From: Morella rubra
Lineage: Eukaryota; Streptophyta; Magnoliopsida; Fagales; Myricaceae
Assembly (NCBI GenBank): GCA_003952965.2
Contig: CM025851.1
Coordinates: 29,412,664 to 29,476,663 of the forward strand
DNA length: 64,000 nt
Direction of reading: 5' to 3'
The notes beneath the pieces are model-generated. The model did no database searches. It was given only the letters and a program-made list of their open reading frames with translations, and was not told the DNA's origin. Positions 1-11,671 of this stretch are shown piece after piece (position 1 is the stretch's first letter; every line of letters begins with the position of its first letter). The position numbers were made by a program, and so were the translations under genes.

Positions 1-804
1 CGTAATAAGCTATGATAGTAAAATAAATAAGAGTAACATGTTAGTAGAAAGAACTCTTTTTGTCCGTTTACAGCCATCTTTTCCTTGCTTTCCAAGAGCA
101 TTAATACTGATTTTTGCTTTTGACGAAGTCATCTCTCTTGGGCACAAAGAAAATGCGCTTGTTGCACAGGTGAAGCAACACTGTGAGATGAAAGTCATGA
201 AGAGAAGCTGCACAAATTGGTACTGCAGAGCAAGATCAATGAAACCAAGGATCATATGAAGCACAAAGCTAGTGAGATTAAGAAAAACAAGGTTTTAAGA
301 ACATGTCCAATAGAGATTTTTTTAAAGCTTGTAATTACATCTTATTACAGTCTATTCCTAATTTGTAAAGATTCTTGTGTTTGTTGTAAAACAATATTAT
401 CAAGTATATTTTGTTTTATTATCTTTTCTTTAAGTTTTACCATTAATATATTAAAAATTAAAAAAAAATTAGTGTATTAGGAAAAATTAGTGGTGACAGT
501 AAAAAAAATAAAAAAAAAAAAAGCTGCAAACTTATAGGCGGTCACCGACCGCTGCTATAGGTGGCATGACTGCCGCTATAGACCTATAGTGGCGGTCATA
601 TTGGTCTGTAGCGGCGGTTTTGACGCCGCTTACGTGACCATAGACCCGAGGTCTTCACCAGCGGTCACCCGAACCGCCGCGATAGACCTATGCCGACGGG
701 TATATAGACCGCCGCTAAAAAATCGCTGCTATAGGTTATAGCAGCATTTTTTGACCTATTGCAGCGGTTTCTGACCGCTTTTATAGGTCGGTTTTTTTGT
801 AGTG
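1..804 (+). mobile_element. 3' end of a CACTA (En/Spm-like) DNA transposon, left part outside window
   Basis: The segment ends at 804 in TTTTTTGTAGTG, the inverted form of the CACTACAA terminus typical of CACTA transposons. The last 270 bases (about 530-800) are GC-richer than the surroundings and carry many direct and inverted copies of a motif close to GCGGCGGTCTATAGG, as expected of subterminal transposase-binding repeats. This motif differs from the CGTCCGGACG motif of the two CACTA elements further right, so it is a different family. Bases 1-480 are AT-rich with short open frames (one predicts a Lys-rich helix near 217-330) that I cannot assign. The left terminus and the target duplication are not visible. 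Confidence 0.75.
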
Positions 805-839
805 TCGACCTGAACAGTGTTGCTGTGGATTTTCCAATC

Positions 840-1071
840 TACCTCCAGATTTTGGATTTTTAGAGACATTTAATATTGCCACTAAAAGGTAGTCTCCTTC
901 AAGTTGGAATTCTGTCCATCCCCCAGCTTTTTCGCAGCCCACACGGCAAGCCAAGCAAATATGCCGCCCCGCCTCTCCCTCGTTAGGTGATACAGGTGAC
1001 AGTGGTAGGGCTAATTCATGGATCAGTTTACTATTGTGGTCATGATGAAACGTAACTGCAGCCACCGTCAA
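840..1071 (-). other. Unidentified Cys/His-containing ORF remnant
   Basis: An open frame of about 77 codons lies directly beside the CACTA end; the frame as read from an ATG at 1071 runs on into the transposon terminus, so the 3' end is not native. The region is GC-richer than its surroundings and contains His and Cys residues in a spacing loosely like a C1-like (DC1) finger (HHDH, then CLAC and GC further on). The match is too weak to name a family. It could be an exon fragment of a host gene interrupted by the transposon, or chance. Confidence 0.2.
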
Positions 1072-2928
1072 GCTTGGACGGTATAAGGCATGCTTTTTGA
1101 TGTTATTTCCATGGCTTTTGAGAATAAAATAAGATATATGAAGGAAAAAAAAAAAAGAGAGAGAGACAGCAGCTACTATATATAGACTTCAAGAGTACTA
1201 CGTAGTTTGTAAACGATCTTTATTTTTTGGATAAACTATTAAGAAAGGACAAAAAAAGGGGCCCGGGGAGGGATGGAAGAGGAATCGAGGCGATCGAATA
1301 GCCAGCCACGTGAATAAAAGTAGGGAAAAATAGGAATCGAGGCAGCTGATGCCTGGGAGATCATTGTCTCCCCGCCAGAATCCAAGCCCTGGCGGTCTAT
1401 CCAATAGCGAGAACGCAATTGAGTATTGAAAGTGATGACATTAATTTACATCTCAATTAACTGATCATCTTGGAATGGTCCAGTTCGCTGTAGAAAGATG
1501 AACTTAATTAATTGCCATATGTTGCTAGGCATTTTGTTTGTATCAAAAGGTTAAACTAATGGAAAAGAAAAAAAAAATTCTCCTAATTACCGTCGTTCTA
1601 ACGTACGTCTAGGGTAATTCCCTTTATTTACGTAGCACTTTTTAAACTCGTAGAAAATAGTGTTTGAATTTGGAGCAAGCCATATAGCACTTTTTCTCTC
1701 ATTATATAGAAGAAAATGGTCTTCTAAAAGAAACTGAGATATGAAAGTATTATACAGCAATATTATATAGAGATCATATAGCTGATGATCATAGGCTTCA
1801 AGCATGTCATCATAAGGTGGAATCTTCTTTTCACTGTTTTAATTTTTTGCAACATATATTGCAAGATAATGGGGAAAAAAACAGCGTTTCTAGATAGTCA
1901 ATTTAGGCAAGGAAAAGTACAGAAATTCAAAACATGATAGTCTCTTGGATGGATTTTCTCCGTTGTCAAATGTGATTTTGATTCTCTTTTTCTCAAAGAT
2001 TTGGTGGCGGAACCTCTAGATTAGTCTTTAAAATGAACATGAAAAAGAGACAGTCAATTTAAGCAGGGCAACAATTCCATACATGATAATTTGTTGGATA
2101 TGGATTTTCTCCGTTGATATGTCATGTGATATTGATTATGTATTTATTTTCAATGTTTTGGTCAGGGAACCTTTAGATTAGTCTTTTTTTGTGAAGTAAG
2201 GAGGTAGAATGTTCGGACATTTTGATTGTCATGACTGATCAAACCATTTGTAGATATTATATCCCCGAGTGCAATAGCTGATCGATGGTTGAAAGGACTA
2301 ATTCTCTACAAGTCTGTATCTAGAAATATAGCGTGAGTTTTGAATTTCTAACCGTCCCTAATTAGTTAGTCCTCAACGTTACACGTACTATGAGACTAAA
2401 GTGTGTGCAAGACAAAACTAAGGGAAGATATCTTGAGGGAAAACGATTCAACCCATTGGACAAGTCTTCTTTAGTGGTTTGGCCTTTATTTTTCAATGGA
2501 GAAATGTTGCACCTCGTATGGGACTAAAAACAGTTTAATCTTTTCTTTAGTGAAAGTCATCCGCTATTGAAGGCACCCTGTCTCTACTCTATAGCTTCAC
2601 GAATCATTCCCCGATCGATCACGATTCGCAGCCCGTGGTTGGTCCATCTGTGAGCCATCACTCTCCTACTTTTGTCATAGTTGCGACTACGTACAGAGTA
2701 CTAGAACGTGAGACACGAAATTCAGCACGTTCCGAAGTGCAGAAAAATCAGTGCACAGTATATTTAATTAATTGATCAGCAAAAGTTACATAAAGAAACT
2801 CAGCATCCAGAGACTATCGATCCCCTCCTTGTACGATTTTTAACGACTCCATATCGGTCGCCTCTCTAGGCCACCATTTTCGTATTCAAAGAGGTGGCCG
2901 CCTGCCATTTGGGCCCTTAACTAGATTA
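1072..2928. other. Non-coding flank of the first unit; part of the segmental repeat
   Basis: No gene is supported. Bases about 1200-1440 (from TAGTTTGTAAACGATC through the GATGCCTGGGAG region) match 12565-12990 and 61350-61770, so the array's repeated segment already starts here. The rest is AT-rich. It includes two related passages about 170 bases apart (around 1920-2000 and 2085-2165, both containing GGATTTTCTCCGTTG) that look like an old short tandem duplication. Confidence 0.5.
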
Positions 2929-3110
2929 GGGGTGTTTGTTTCCCCAATATTTTGGGCATCAAAATTTCTAACAAAATAAATATACTTTAAAATTTTTAAC
3001 TTTTACACATACACACTTCACCTTTCACAAACCCAATAAATCTCAATAAAGTAAATATTCCTAAAATTTCGAGAATATTCTCCAAAATTTTGGCAAACAA
3101 ACACCTCCTA
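2929..3110. mobile_element. Short MITE-like element, copy 1
   Basis: An AT-rich stretch of about 180 bases is bounded by inverted ends, AGGGGTGTTTGTTT on the left and AAACAAACACCTCC on the right. It contains no open frame. A second member of the same family follows at 3197-3376. Target duplications are not clear, so the superfamily is unassigned. Confidence 0.5.
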
Positions 3111-3196
3111 GATATTCTGTTTGTACGACAAACTCAAACATGTTTCCATTTTCTACAGTCATTGCGCATGTTCGATCGTTACTTCGAGAAATTTAG

Positions 3197-3376
3197 GTAG
3201 TGTTATTTTCTCTAAAATTTTGAAATATAGAAATTTTTAACAAAAAATACATTTTAAAATTTCTAATTTTTATACATATATATTCTATTTTTTACAAATT
3301 TTAATAAACCTTAATAAATTAAAAATTTTCAAAATTTTCAAATATTTTAAAAAATTTTAACAAACAAACACCCCCT
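3197..3376. mobile_element. Short MITE-like element, copy 2
   Basis: This shares with the element at 2929-3110 the right end CAAACAAACACCCCCT and the internal passage with ATTTTAAAATTTCTAA and ATACATATATATTC. Its left end is more decayed (GGTAGTGTTATTTTC). No coding content. The two copies are separated by only about 85 bases. Confidence 0.4.
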
Positions 3377-3447
3377 AAAACATCAGTAAAGAAAAATTAA
3401 CTACATTATTGCATTGATCGAGGTCGGGGCCGGCTTAGCAAACTCAA

Positions 3448-3990
3448 AAAGGTTAGGCGCTAATTGCTAAGTCCCATCCACGGACAAGATCAGGTCCCTA
3501 AAAATTGTGCTTTGTGCAATACGAAAAATATATATATCAAACTTTCACAGTTTACGAACTCGGCCTCTATTTCCTTGCTTTTTATGTTATTTTAATTTTG
3601 CAAAAAGGAACTACGTACAATGGCCAATTAAATTAAGGATTTTTGTTATCCTTGAAAAGAAAAGGCATTTGTTTGAAACTCCTTGTTATCTAACTCTACA
3701 AAGGCCTATTAAATAACGACATGCCATGATAATTAAAAAAAAAAAAAAAAAAATTTTTTCATTTTATTTTTTTTTTTAATTAGTCATTTCTGAATTTTAA
3801 CCACTCAAGGTAAAGTTAAAATTTGATCATTCTAAACTTTGTCATTATATATATTGTTTTCTTTTTCGGACTTTGTCTTTAACATATTTTGATTGTTGTA
3901 TTCCAAACACTTTTAAGTGTTTACTTTGTTCCTGAAATCATCCTTGTTGCCTTTCAGACGGATCCTTCACCTATAATATGATAATCAATC
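3448..3990. repeat. Direct repeat, left copy (upstream-region duplication)
   Basis: This matches 5470-5995 almost base for base over about 500 bases, from GGTTAGGCGCTAATTGCTAAG to CCTGAAATCATCCTT, differing mainly in homopolymer length and small substitutions. It continues (3950-4070) into sequence resembling the region upstream of the P450 start in other units (compare 63420-63540), but no gene follows. It is probably a truncated duplicate of an upstream region. Confidence 0.7.
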
Positions 3991-4381
3991 AGCGATTAGT
4001 GGTGAAAACTGACAGGACGTAAATTAGATGAACTCTTGGTACAAGAATCTCAAACATGTTTCTATTTTCTAATCTTAATAAAGGGACTAATTAAAGTTTT
4101 GAAATCTAGGGACAAACTAATTTAATGAGTTTTTAAATTTTGGAACATATTTTATTTTCCTGAAAATCCCATGGCAAATTTTGAATTTATCCCTAAAAAG
4201 AAAATCGTTAATTTGCAGTGTGTGGAGAATGTTACTTTGATCAAGCTTATAAATGAAAATTTTAGCCAAAACTCTTAATCTCAAAGATAACTAACTGAAA
4301 AAAAAAAAAATCAAGAAATTTTTCACTTTTGGTTTTCACACCCACACCTTTCCTTTTTTTTTTTTTTCTTTTTTTTTTAAG

Positions 4382-5000
4382 AAAAAAATCATTTTTGATC
4401 CTTAAGTTTTACACGATTTTCATAAGAGGTATCATTGGGTTTTAAAATTAAAACTTTTAGTTCTTGAGTTTTATAGCATTTTTATAATAGGTTCTTAGAT
4501 TATAAGACTAAAAATTTTAGTCTTGGAGTTTTGGGTTATTTAAAAAAAAAAAAAAAAAAAAAAAGGTCCTCTGATTATTTCTCCGTCCTTCCCACTAACG
4601 GCAGAAAGTCTATCTCAACAAGAATCTAACTAATTAGCTCTTTATTTGACGCACCCATATGTGTCATAAGTGAAACTCTGCGGAGCGGTGGGAGGATCAA
4701 GAATGGGCTTGAGTCATGCAGATTGGAATGGCAACGTTTTATGGGATACAAGTGGACAAGATGTAACCTGACATCAAATCTGGCCAATATTACTTATTAG
4801 ATAGGTGGGAGAATTGCGTAGGTGACGATTAACTTGAATTTCTCTAAGATAAACCTTGAGTCATTAGTGGATTAGAAAAAGAATTGGAGTACTTTTTTTT
4901 TAGGCACACGAAACACAAGTAATAAATTTTTTTAATTTTAAAACCTAATGATTTATTATAAAAACCTTGTAAAACTGAACGATCAAAATACATTTTTTCT
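4382..5000. mobile_element. Inverted-repeat element (non-autonomous, unassigned)
   Basis: The left arm (4382-4455) and right arm (4929-5000) are inverted copies of each other, sharing GGTTTTAAAATTAAAA and a GATCCTTAAGTTTTACA-like stretch. Between them lies a run of about 23 A residues and unique sequence without an open frame. Right-arm homologues occur upstream of the other P450 copies (about 18300-18400, 32290-32370, 63020-63110), so at least part of the element predates the array duplication. Confidence 0.4.
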
Positions 5001-5469
5001 GAAATTTTAATTCTGAAATTTTCAAAAAAAAAAAAAATTCAAAATTATTTCTCTTCCCTTATAAATCATTTATTTTCATCGCAACAAAGTTATCTAGGAA
5101 AAGTATCCCACACTAACTATTTTATTTATTTTATGAAGAATATCACATTGTATATTGCTGTACAGAGTAAAGTTATCCATAGACTATCCCCGGCTTTTAC
5201 CCAATGTCACATTAAGTGGGCGGCATCTTATTATAACTTACCCAAAAAATATGAGTGGCATCTCTAAGCCATCATTTTCGAATTCAAAGAGGTGGCCGTC
5301 GACCATTGGCTGCTATTTTTTACACCGGACCCACATGCATGTGTGGCTTACCACTGTTTTGATCGTCCTACATACGGTCAATTTCACATGCTCGTTCTTT
5401 CTAGAAAGCTAGCGCGTAAAGAAAGAAAAATCATGCAGACTATCGTGGAGGCCGTCTTCCTTAAAAAGG

Positions 5470-5995
5470 TTAGGCGCTAATTGCTAAGTCCCCATCCACG
5501 GACAAGAGGGTCCCTAAAAATTGTGATTTGTGCAATACGAAAATATATATATATATATATTTCACAGTTTACCAACTCGGCCTCTATTTCCTTACTTTTT
5601 ATGTTATTTTAGTTTTGAAAAAAGGAACTACGTACAAAGGCAAATTAAATTAAGGATTTTTGTTATCCTTAAAAAGAAAAGGCATTTGTTTGAAACTCCT
5701 TGTTATCTAACTCTACAAAGGCCTATTAAATTAAATAACGACATGCCATGAAATTAAAAAAAAAAAAAAGAACTTAAAAAAAAAAACACGAATCCATAAT
5801 TTTTCATGTTACTTGTTTTTAATTAGTCATTTCTGAATTTTAACCATCAAGGTAAAGTTAAAATTTGATCATTCTAACCTTTGTCATTATATATCTTGTT
5901 TTCTTTTTCGGACTTTGTCTTTAACATATTTTGATTGTTGTCTTCCAAACACTTTTAAGTGTTTACTTTGTTCCTGAAATCATCCTTAGTTTTTA
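5470..5995. repeat. Direct repeat, right copy (upstream-region duplication)
   Basis: Second copy of the 3448-3990 segment, lying roughly 325-850 bases before the start codon of P450 gene 1. It contains a longer (AT)n run near 5545-5560 than the left copy. The short ORFs inside it are not conserved as coding sequence between the two copies. Confidence 0.7.
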
Positions 5996-6131
5996 AGGGA
6001 CACTGTGTTCGAGAAACTCAGACCGGTTTCTATTTCCTTCGTACGGTCAAATCCACATGCTCGCGCGTTCTTTCTAGAAAGCTGGCACATAAAGAAAGAA
6101 AAATCATGCAGACTATCGTGGAGGTTTGTCC

Positions 6132-6138
6132 TTAAATA
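6132..6138 (+). promoter_or_regulatory. Candidate TATA-like box of P450 gene 1
   Basis: TTAAATA in the context CCTTAAATACGCAGGG lies 185 bases before the ATG. The same context precedes genes 2, 3 and 5 at the same spacing (18785, 33400, 63633). About 180 bases of leader between this site and the ATG are also conserved. Functional assignment is inference. Confidence 0.45.
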
Positions 6139-6316
6139 CGCAGGGTTTTAATCCTTGTAGAGTCATTCTCTTCTTTCTGGTGAGTTCAAGTATCTGAACA
6201 CAACCAAATATCAAAAGAGCAGAGGGATTCCCGAGTTTAGATTACAGTACAAACACCTCAACAGAGAAGCCTCAGATACAGCTAACAGCTCTATCTGACT
6301 GTAGTCACCCTTTCCT

Positions 6317-8556
6317 ATGGCTACTATATTCTTCGCCTCTTTTCTGCTTCTGTTGTTGCTAATATGGATGGTAAGAAGAATCCAGAAGCCCACTGACAGA
6401 AGGTCACTTCCACCACAGGCTGACGGTGCTTGGCCTGTGATTGGCCACCTCCACTTGTTAGGAGGAGAACCAATCCAGATAATCTTGGGTAAAATAGCAG
6501 ACAAGTGTGGACCAATCTTCACACTCCGGTTGGGCGTGCATCGAACTCTGGTAGTAAGCAGTCCGGAGATGGCGAAAGAGTGTCTCGGTACCAACGACAA
6601 AGCCTTTGCTAACCGTCCGATAGGTTTAGCAGCAGAACACATGGCCTACGATTCTGCCGTGTTCGTGTTCAGCCCATACAATTCCTACTTGCGCCAAATG
6701 CGAAAAATAGCCACTCACTCGTTCCTCTCAAACCACCGCCTTGAGACGCTGAAAAACCTCCGGGAGTCCGAGGTGAATGCATCTATAAAAGAGATACACA
6801 AACTGTGGATCAAAAACGACAAGGTGTTGGTGGAGATGAATAGATGGTTCGGCTTCATAAGCCTGAACGTGATATTGACAATAGTTGTGGGGAAGCGATT
6901 TCCTTGGGCTGCTACCAAGGACGAGATGAGTGAAGGGGCTGATCAGTACCGGAAGGCGTTCAGAGATTTTTTCCAGTTGATTGGGACAGCTACAGTATCA
7001 GATGCGCTGCCATATCTAAGGTGGCTGGACGTGGGTGGGCACGAGCGGGCCATGAAGAAAACCGCAAAGAGATTGGACGACGTGGTCGATAGGTGGCTAC
7101 AAGAGCACAAGCACAGAACATTAATATCCGATGAGGCGAAGGGACCAGAAGATTTTATGGACGTGATGCTTTCCATGGTTAGAGATTATGAAGATACTTC
7201 CAAGTATGATGCTGATACAGTCACCAAAGCTACATGTCTGGTACGCTTCTCACCACCCTATAAATTCCTATGCTGCCATTATATAATGTGTATATTAACA
7301 AAATGAGAAAAAAAAAACTATATCTAACTGAAAATGACGTCGCTCTGTGTAAGAGAAAGCACTAGGCTCACCGAACAAGACTATATCTAAGGTTGTAGCT
7401 AGACCATCTCAATCCAAGATAAAGCTACATGTTTTATTGCAAGTTGCTTGTTCACCAATCTATTCAAAAGTAAATAAACTGTGTGCCAACCGATCGAATG
7501 TACACAGAGTTTTCAGATAAATAAGATCAAGCTCAGAATCTCGAATCTCGAATTTTGAGACTTGAGACCGATCTGGATTCAGTGTCGTCTGTTTTAACCA
7601 CTATTGCTTCATACTTGAAGCTCATGAAGTGTGGCATCTTTAAAACTTTAAGATTAATTATTTTGCTATGTAGCAGGAAAAGATCGAGTTAAACTTCGAT
7701 CGTGTTTTTCTCTTAAGAGAATACGCCAACACAATACAAACTTTTACCAAATAATGTGAACCAAGTAGTATATATACTTGAAGCCAGCATTCCCAGAACT
7801 TTTGGATTCGCAATGCAAGCCCAACCTGAATCCAACCTTGGACATTATGGGAACTTCCAGCCGATACAAGACATTGAAGTTGCTTAGCAACTGTCTAAGT
7901 CTCTTATTCTTGTACTTTTGCAGGCCATTGTCCTAGGCGCCACAGATACCACAGCAATACAATTGACATGGGCTGTCGCTCTTCTCCTAAACAACCGTGA
8001 AGCCTTAAAGAAAGCGCAGCAAGAATTAGATCTCCAAGTGGGAAGGGAAAGGGAAGTGAAAGAATCGGACGTGAAAAACCTAGTCTATCTCCAAGCTGTA
8101 GTCAAAGAAACAATGCGTTTATACCCTAGTGCACCACTTTTAATACCGCACGAGTCCAGTGAAGACTGCACTATTGCTGGCTACCACGTCCCTGCAGGCA
8201 CTCGGCTTTTTGTTAATGTTTCGAAGATCCATCGAGACCCAAATGTGTGGTCTGATCCAAACGAATTTCGACCTGAAAGATTCCTGACAACGTCCAGAAG
8301 AATGTTGACTTTAGGGGCCAATTTCGAATATTTGCCATTTGGAAGCGGTAGAAGAGTGTGTCCAGGAATCTCGTTTGCGCTACATGTTATGCACCTCACG
8401 CTAGCTAACTTGTTGCATGCCTTCGAAATTACAACCCCATTTGATGAACCTGTGGACATGGCTGTGGGACTCGGACCTACCAACTTGAAAGCTACCCCTC
8501 TCGAAGTGCATCTCAATCCACGCCTTCCTGATGAAGTATTTGCATCATTGGGCTAG
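6317..8556 (+). CDS. Cytochrome P450, CYP82-type, gene 1 (two exons, apparently complete)
   Basis: Exons 6317-7240 and 7924-8556, separated by one GT-AG intron of 683 bases in phase 0 just before the I helix. The product is 518 residues, normal for CYP82 monooxygenases, which are ER-anchored and oxidise specialised metabolites using NADPH-P450 reductase; the substrate cannot be deduced. Visible features are a hydrophobic N-terminal anchor (about residues 3-17), a basic stretch and proline hinge (LPPQADGAWPVIGHLHLL), the I-helix oxygen site GATDTT (313-318), the K-helix ExxR (E370, R373), PERF (425-428) and the heme loop FGSGRRVCPG with Cys454. Residues 432-441 are odd: relative to gene 3, one base is missing near 8294 and two near 8322, so this stretch is read in another frame before the normal frame returns. 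The change lies just before the heme loop and could impair folding, or it could be a consensus error. Confidence 0.9.
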
Positions 8557-8679
8557 ATATTAGCTCTTCATAATTAGTCGGCATAAAGAGTTTTTTCGCT
8601 TTCTCTTTTCTCTCTTTTTCTTTGATGTTTTTAAGGGTGTGTGCTTGCACTTAGTGGGATTTTGCTCCAAAAGTCCTTA

Positions 8680-8685
8680 AATAAA
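8680..8685 (+). terminator. Candidate poly(A) signal of gene 1
   Basis: AATAAA about 124 bases after the stop codon, conserved in the 3' flanks of gene 3 (35941) and the chimera (45620). The T-rich stretch upstream (CTTTCTCTTTTCTCTC) would suit a plant far-upstream element. Confidence 0.5.
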
Positions 8686-9001
8686 GACCGTGGTATCTTT
8701 ATCGCATTGGAACCAAATGATTTGAGTTTTTTCTTTTGGATGGGCTAATTTACATGATCTATATTTTAACATTTTGCAAGAATGATACACACGTAAAGAT
8801 CATTCCCCATAACTCTAAGGAGTTTTTAGTTGGTCGGGCGTTGGGTTTGCTGCTCAATTCATTAACTTTAAAAAGGTGCGTCCAAATTGATCCAGATATT
8901 TGGATTACCAAAACAAACAAACAAAAAAAAAATCATACTACATATACAGCAACATATACGTGGCCCCTTTTCTGTAAAATTTTGTTTAATTCTTTTATTG
9001 G

Positions 9002-9351
9002 GTTAAATACACTTTGTAGCTTTTAATTATGGGATCTTGACCTCTATACTTCAATATATTATTTTTGTTATAACCACCAACTATTGATTTCAAATACTTT
9101 GTACACGCGTTAAATTTTTCTTTTAATTTGGATGGAAATTTATTTATTAGCCTTGAAAATTACGATTTTATCCTCATAAAATGACAATTGCAAATAAAAT
9201 TATGGAGACAAAATTGTCATTTTCCACACCAAAAAATTATTTTTTGTCCAAACTAATGGAATGTGCAAAGTAAAAAATTAAAATAATAGATTGTGGTGCA
9301 AATTAAGTGTCAAAATCCTCATAATTAAAGGGTGCAAAGTATATTTATATC
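9002..9351. mobile_element. MITE-like element in the P450 3' flank, copy 1
   Basis: About 350 bases bounded by imperfect inverted ends: AAATACACTTTGTAGC...TTTAATTATGGG on the left and CATAATTAAAGGGTGCAAAGTATATTT on the right. No coding capacity. Because it also lies at the same place in the other 3' flanks (36264-36622, 45964-46326), it inserted before the array expanded. A truncated piece survives at 29864-30000. Confidence 0.5.
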
Positions 9352-10079
9352 TTTTTTTATTATGGTTAATCTGGATTTTCATTTCATTTCGTGTCTACAC
9401 TTAGCAGGATCAGTATTCAGAACCTTGGCAGTACAATGGCAATTATAGATCCTACCTTTCCCTATTCGTAGAAATATCTTAAACCTATTTTGTGGAAAAT
9501 GTCTGTCATATGCTAGAGGCAGGAAATATATATTGAAACAACTACTAAATAGTTCATAGACGAGATCACGCTATCATTGATATGACTCAATTCAACTTAC
9601 GGAAATGCCTGCAGCTAGCTCTTAGGTTTTTTTTTTCGTCAGCATGTCTAAGCGTCCTCAGTTAAGTGCTTCAAGGAGTAGGATTTTAAAATGAAGGCGA
9701 CCAAATATATCAAAATATTTGGACCATCTAAAAATGTACCCAAAAAAAAAAAAGGAGGTGAAAAGACTTTCTTTTTCTTTTTTTTTGAAAAGTGCATGTA
9801 TTCAAGCTAGGCATTCTATTAAGTTAGCTATATATGGAATTACACAAAATACCCCTTGTGTACTGAACTTGGCCTATTTGATTAACGTCTCTTTGTCTTT
9901 AAAAAAAATCATTATATAAACTTCATTCATTTATTGTAAATTAATTAAAATATCGATTGTGAACTAAGGTTAATAGTACTGAACGATCCCATCACAAAGA
10001 ATTACCAAAACTGTGTAGTTTTGGAGGATCATTTTTTTTTTTAATGTTTTACCTGCCCACCTAATTCGATCATGCGCTC

Positions 10080-10400
10080 TCTCTCATCTTCTTAACAACC
10101 CTGAGACTCTAAAGAAAGCCCAAGAAGAATTGGACCTTCAGGTTGACAGGGAAAGGCATGAAGTGAAGGAATCAGACTTGAAAAATCTCGTCTATCTCTA
10201 AGCTATATCGCTAGAGTCTATTGTAGACTCCACTTTGGCAGGCTACCATATCCCAACATGCATGCGGCTTCCTCGCAGTCTATCGAGACTCCATTAAGAC
10301 CCATATGTGCGGGCGGATCCCATCAAGCGAGTTTTGGCCGAAAAGATTCCTTACATTAACCCACAAGGAAGTCGTTGTTACTGATTCTCCCTTTAATTAA
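10080..10400 (+). pseudogene. Cytochrome P450 relic (exon-2 fragment, diverged paralogue)
   Basis: Translation gives the J-K region of a CYP82-like P450 (LKKAQEELDLQVDRERHEVK, ESDLKNLVYL), then an in-frame stop, then disordered pieces corresponding to the AGYH and PERFLT regions. The I-helix segment is deleted and no heme loop or exon 1 is present. It is about 1.5 kb past the stop of gene 1 and is clearly more diverged than genes 1-3 are from each other, so it is an older paralogue. The same relic is at 47113-47450, and its front half is joined to the chimera at 44905. Confidence 0.8.
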
Positions 10401-11671
10401 CCAGATGAGAGCATAATATACTTGTTATTCTCTTTAACCAGATGAAAGCAGCACTAATTCGCACTTCTTGAACCCGTGAACCTAAAACTCTTAAAAATCC
10501 CGATGAATTATCTATATTCTTTCCTTTAATTTCATTTATAATTTCTGGTAAATAAAAAATAAAAAACACGTCCTTTCCTATCGATTATAACATCTGCGTT
10601 TAGCTCTATCCTAATCTTTATTTTTCCTATGCGGTCGGTTTGTTTGGTTGTAAAAGAAATTTTATAATTTGTTTTAGTTGCTTTAGTTGCTTTCAGGTAT
10701 TTGGCAAACACTTAGAAATGAGGCCAAAGTAAAGTTTTCAACTCAACTGTAAAAGTTCTATTGTTTTTGAAAAAATAAATTAAGGTCAAATTTTTCGTAA
10801 TCAACAAAAAATGTTTAGGAACATTATTGGGGACGTCCCATATTGGCCTTTAAACTGCAAAATTACTAAAATACCCCTACAAGATAAAATTATTAATTTT
10901 ATTAACAATAATATATATATAAAGCAATGTTTTTTAAATAGAATTGAATTTGAACATTACATATGATAGTTTTATATTCTTTCTCTTCTCCTAAGTCACG
11001 TGGGCACTTCTTTCTTAGTTGCCTAAGTGCAATTGAACTGCGAGATCAATTTTATTACAAAAGTGTAACTGAGAGACCTTCACATTCAAATCAGTACCTT
11101 ATGGAATAAAATATTAAAATTATGAGAAAAATATTTCATGCCACGCAACAGCCTACAATAGGCGATGGGATGACCAATTAAAATCCACATGAGCCACTAT
11201 TCCATCCGTTGGAACGGCAGTTGGATGAGGGATCGATTTGTCTCAAAAACTTACTTCAAGAACCCGACAGTTGAAATCAATACCTCAAGGACTAAAATGG
11301 CAAAGGTGTAAACCACATCTGAGCTGTATGATAGCTAAGCATTTTATGTATATAAGCCATGTTAAACATCAAAAAAATATTTTCTTAAAAATATTTTAAA
11401 AGACTAACCAAATACGAAAGGAAAATTTGTTTCAATGAAAAAATTAAAATAATAGTTTTACAAGCAAATAAAAATACCTTAAATAATTTGGGATTTGGAG
11501 TAATGGTTATTAGAATTGGAGCTCAAAATACCTAAATCAGAAATTCTTTTGAGCATTCAGAAAATGTTTTAAGCATTTCAATCTTTCTTATTAAACTAAC
11601 CCCTTTTAAAAACATAATTTATAATACATCAATTAAGAAAATATAAAGTTCGAATTGACAAATCACTGTTA
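10401..11671. other. Non-coding AT-rich spacer, paralogous to the flanks of the second CACTA element
   Basis: No gene. Bases 10401-10650 match 47460-47740, and 10655-11671 match 58698-58750 plus 60119-61040. In the other unit a CACTA element (47753-58697) and a solo LTR (58751-60118) are inserted here; this copy is essentially the unoccupied arrangement. Confidence 0.75.

Noticed and set aside
6211-6642. Minus-strand ORFs over P450 exon 1 (also 18890-19295 and 33573-33908)
   Set aside because: They are antisense shadows of the P450 coding sequence, conserved only because exon 1 is conserved, and run across the start codon into the leader.
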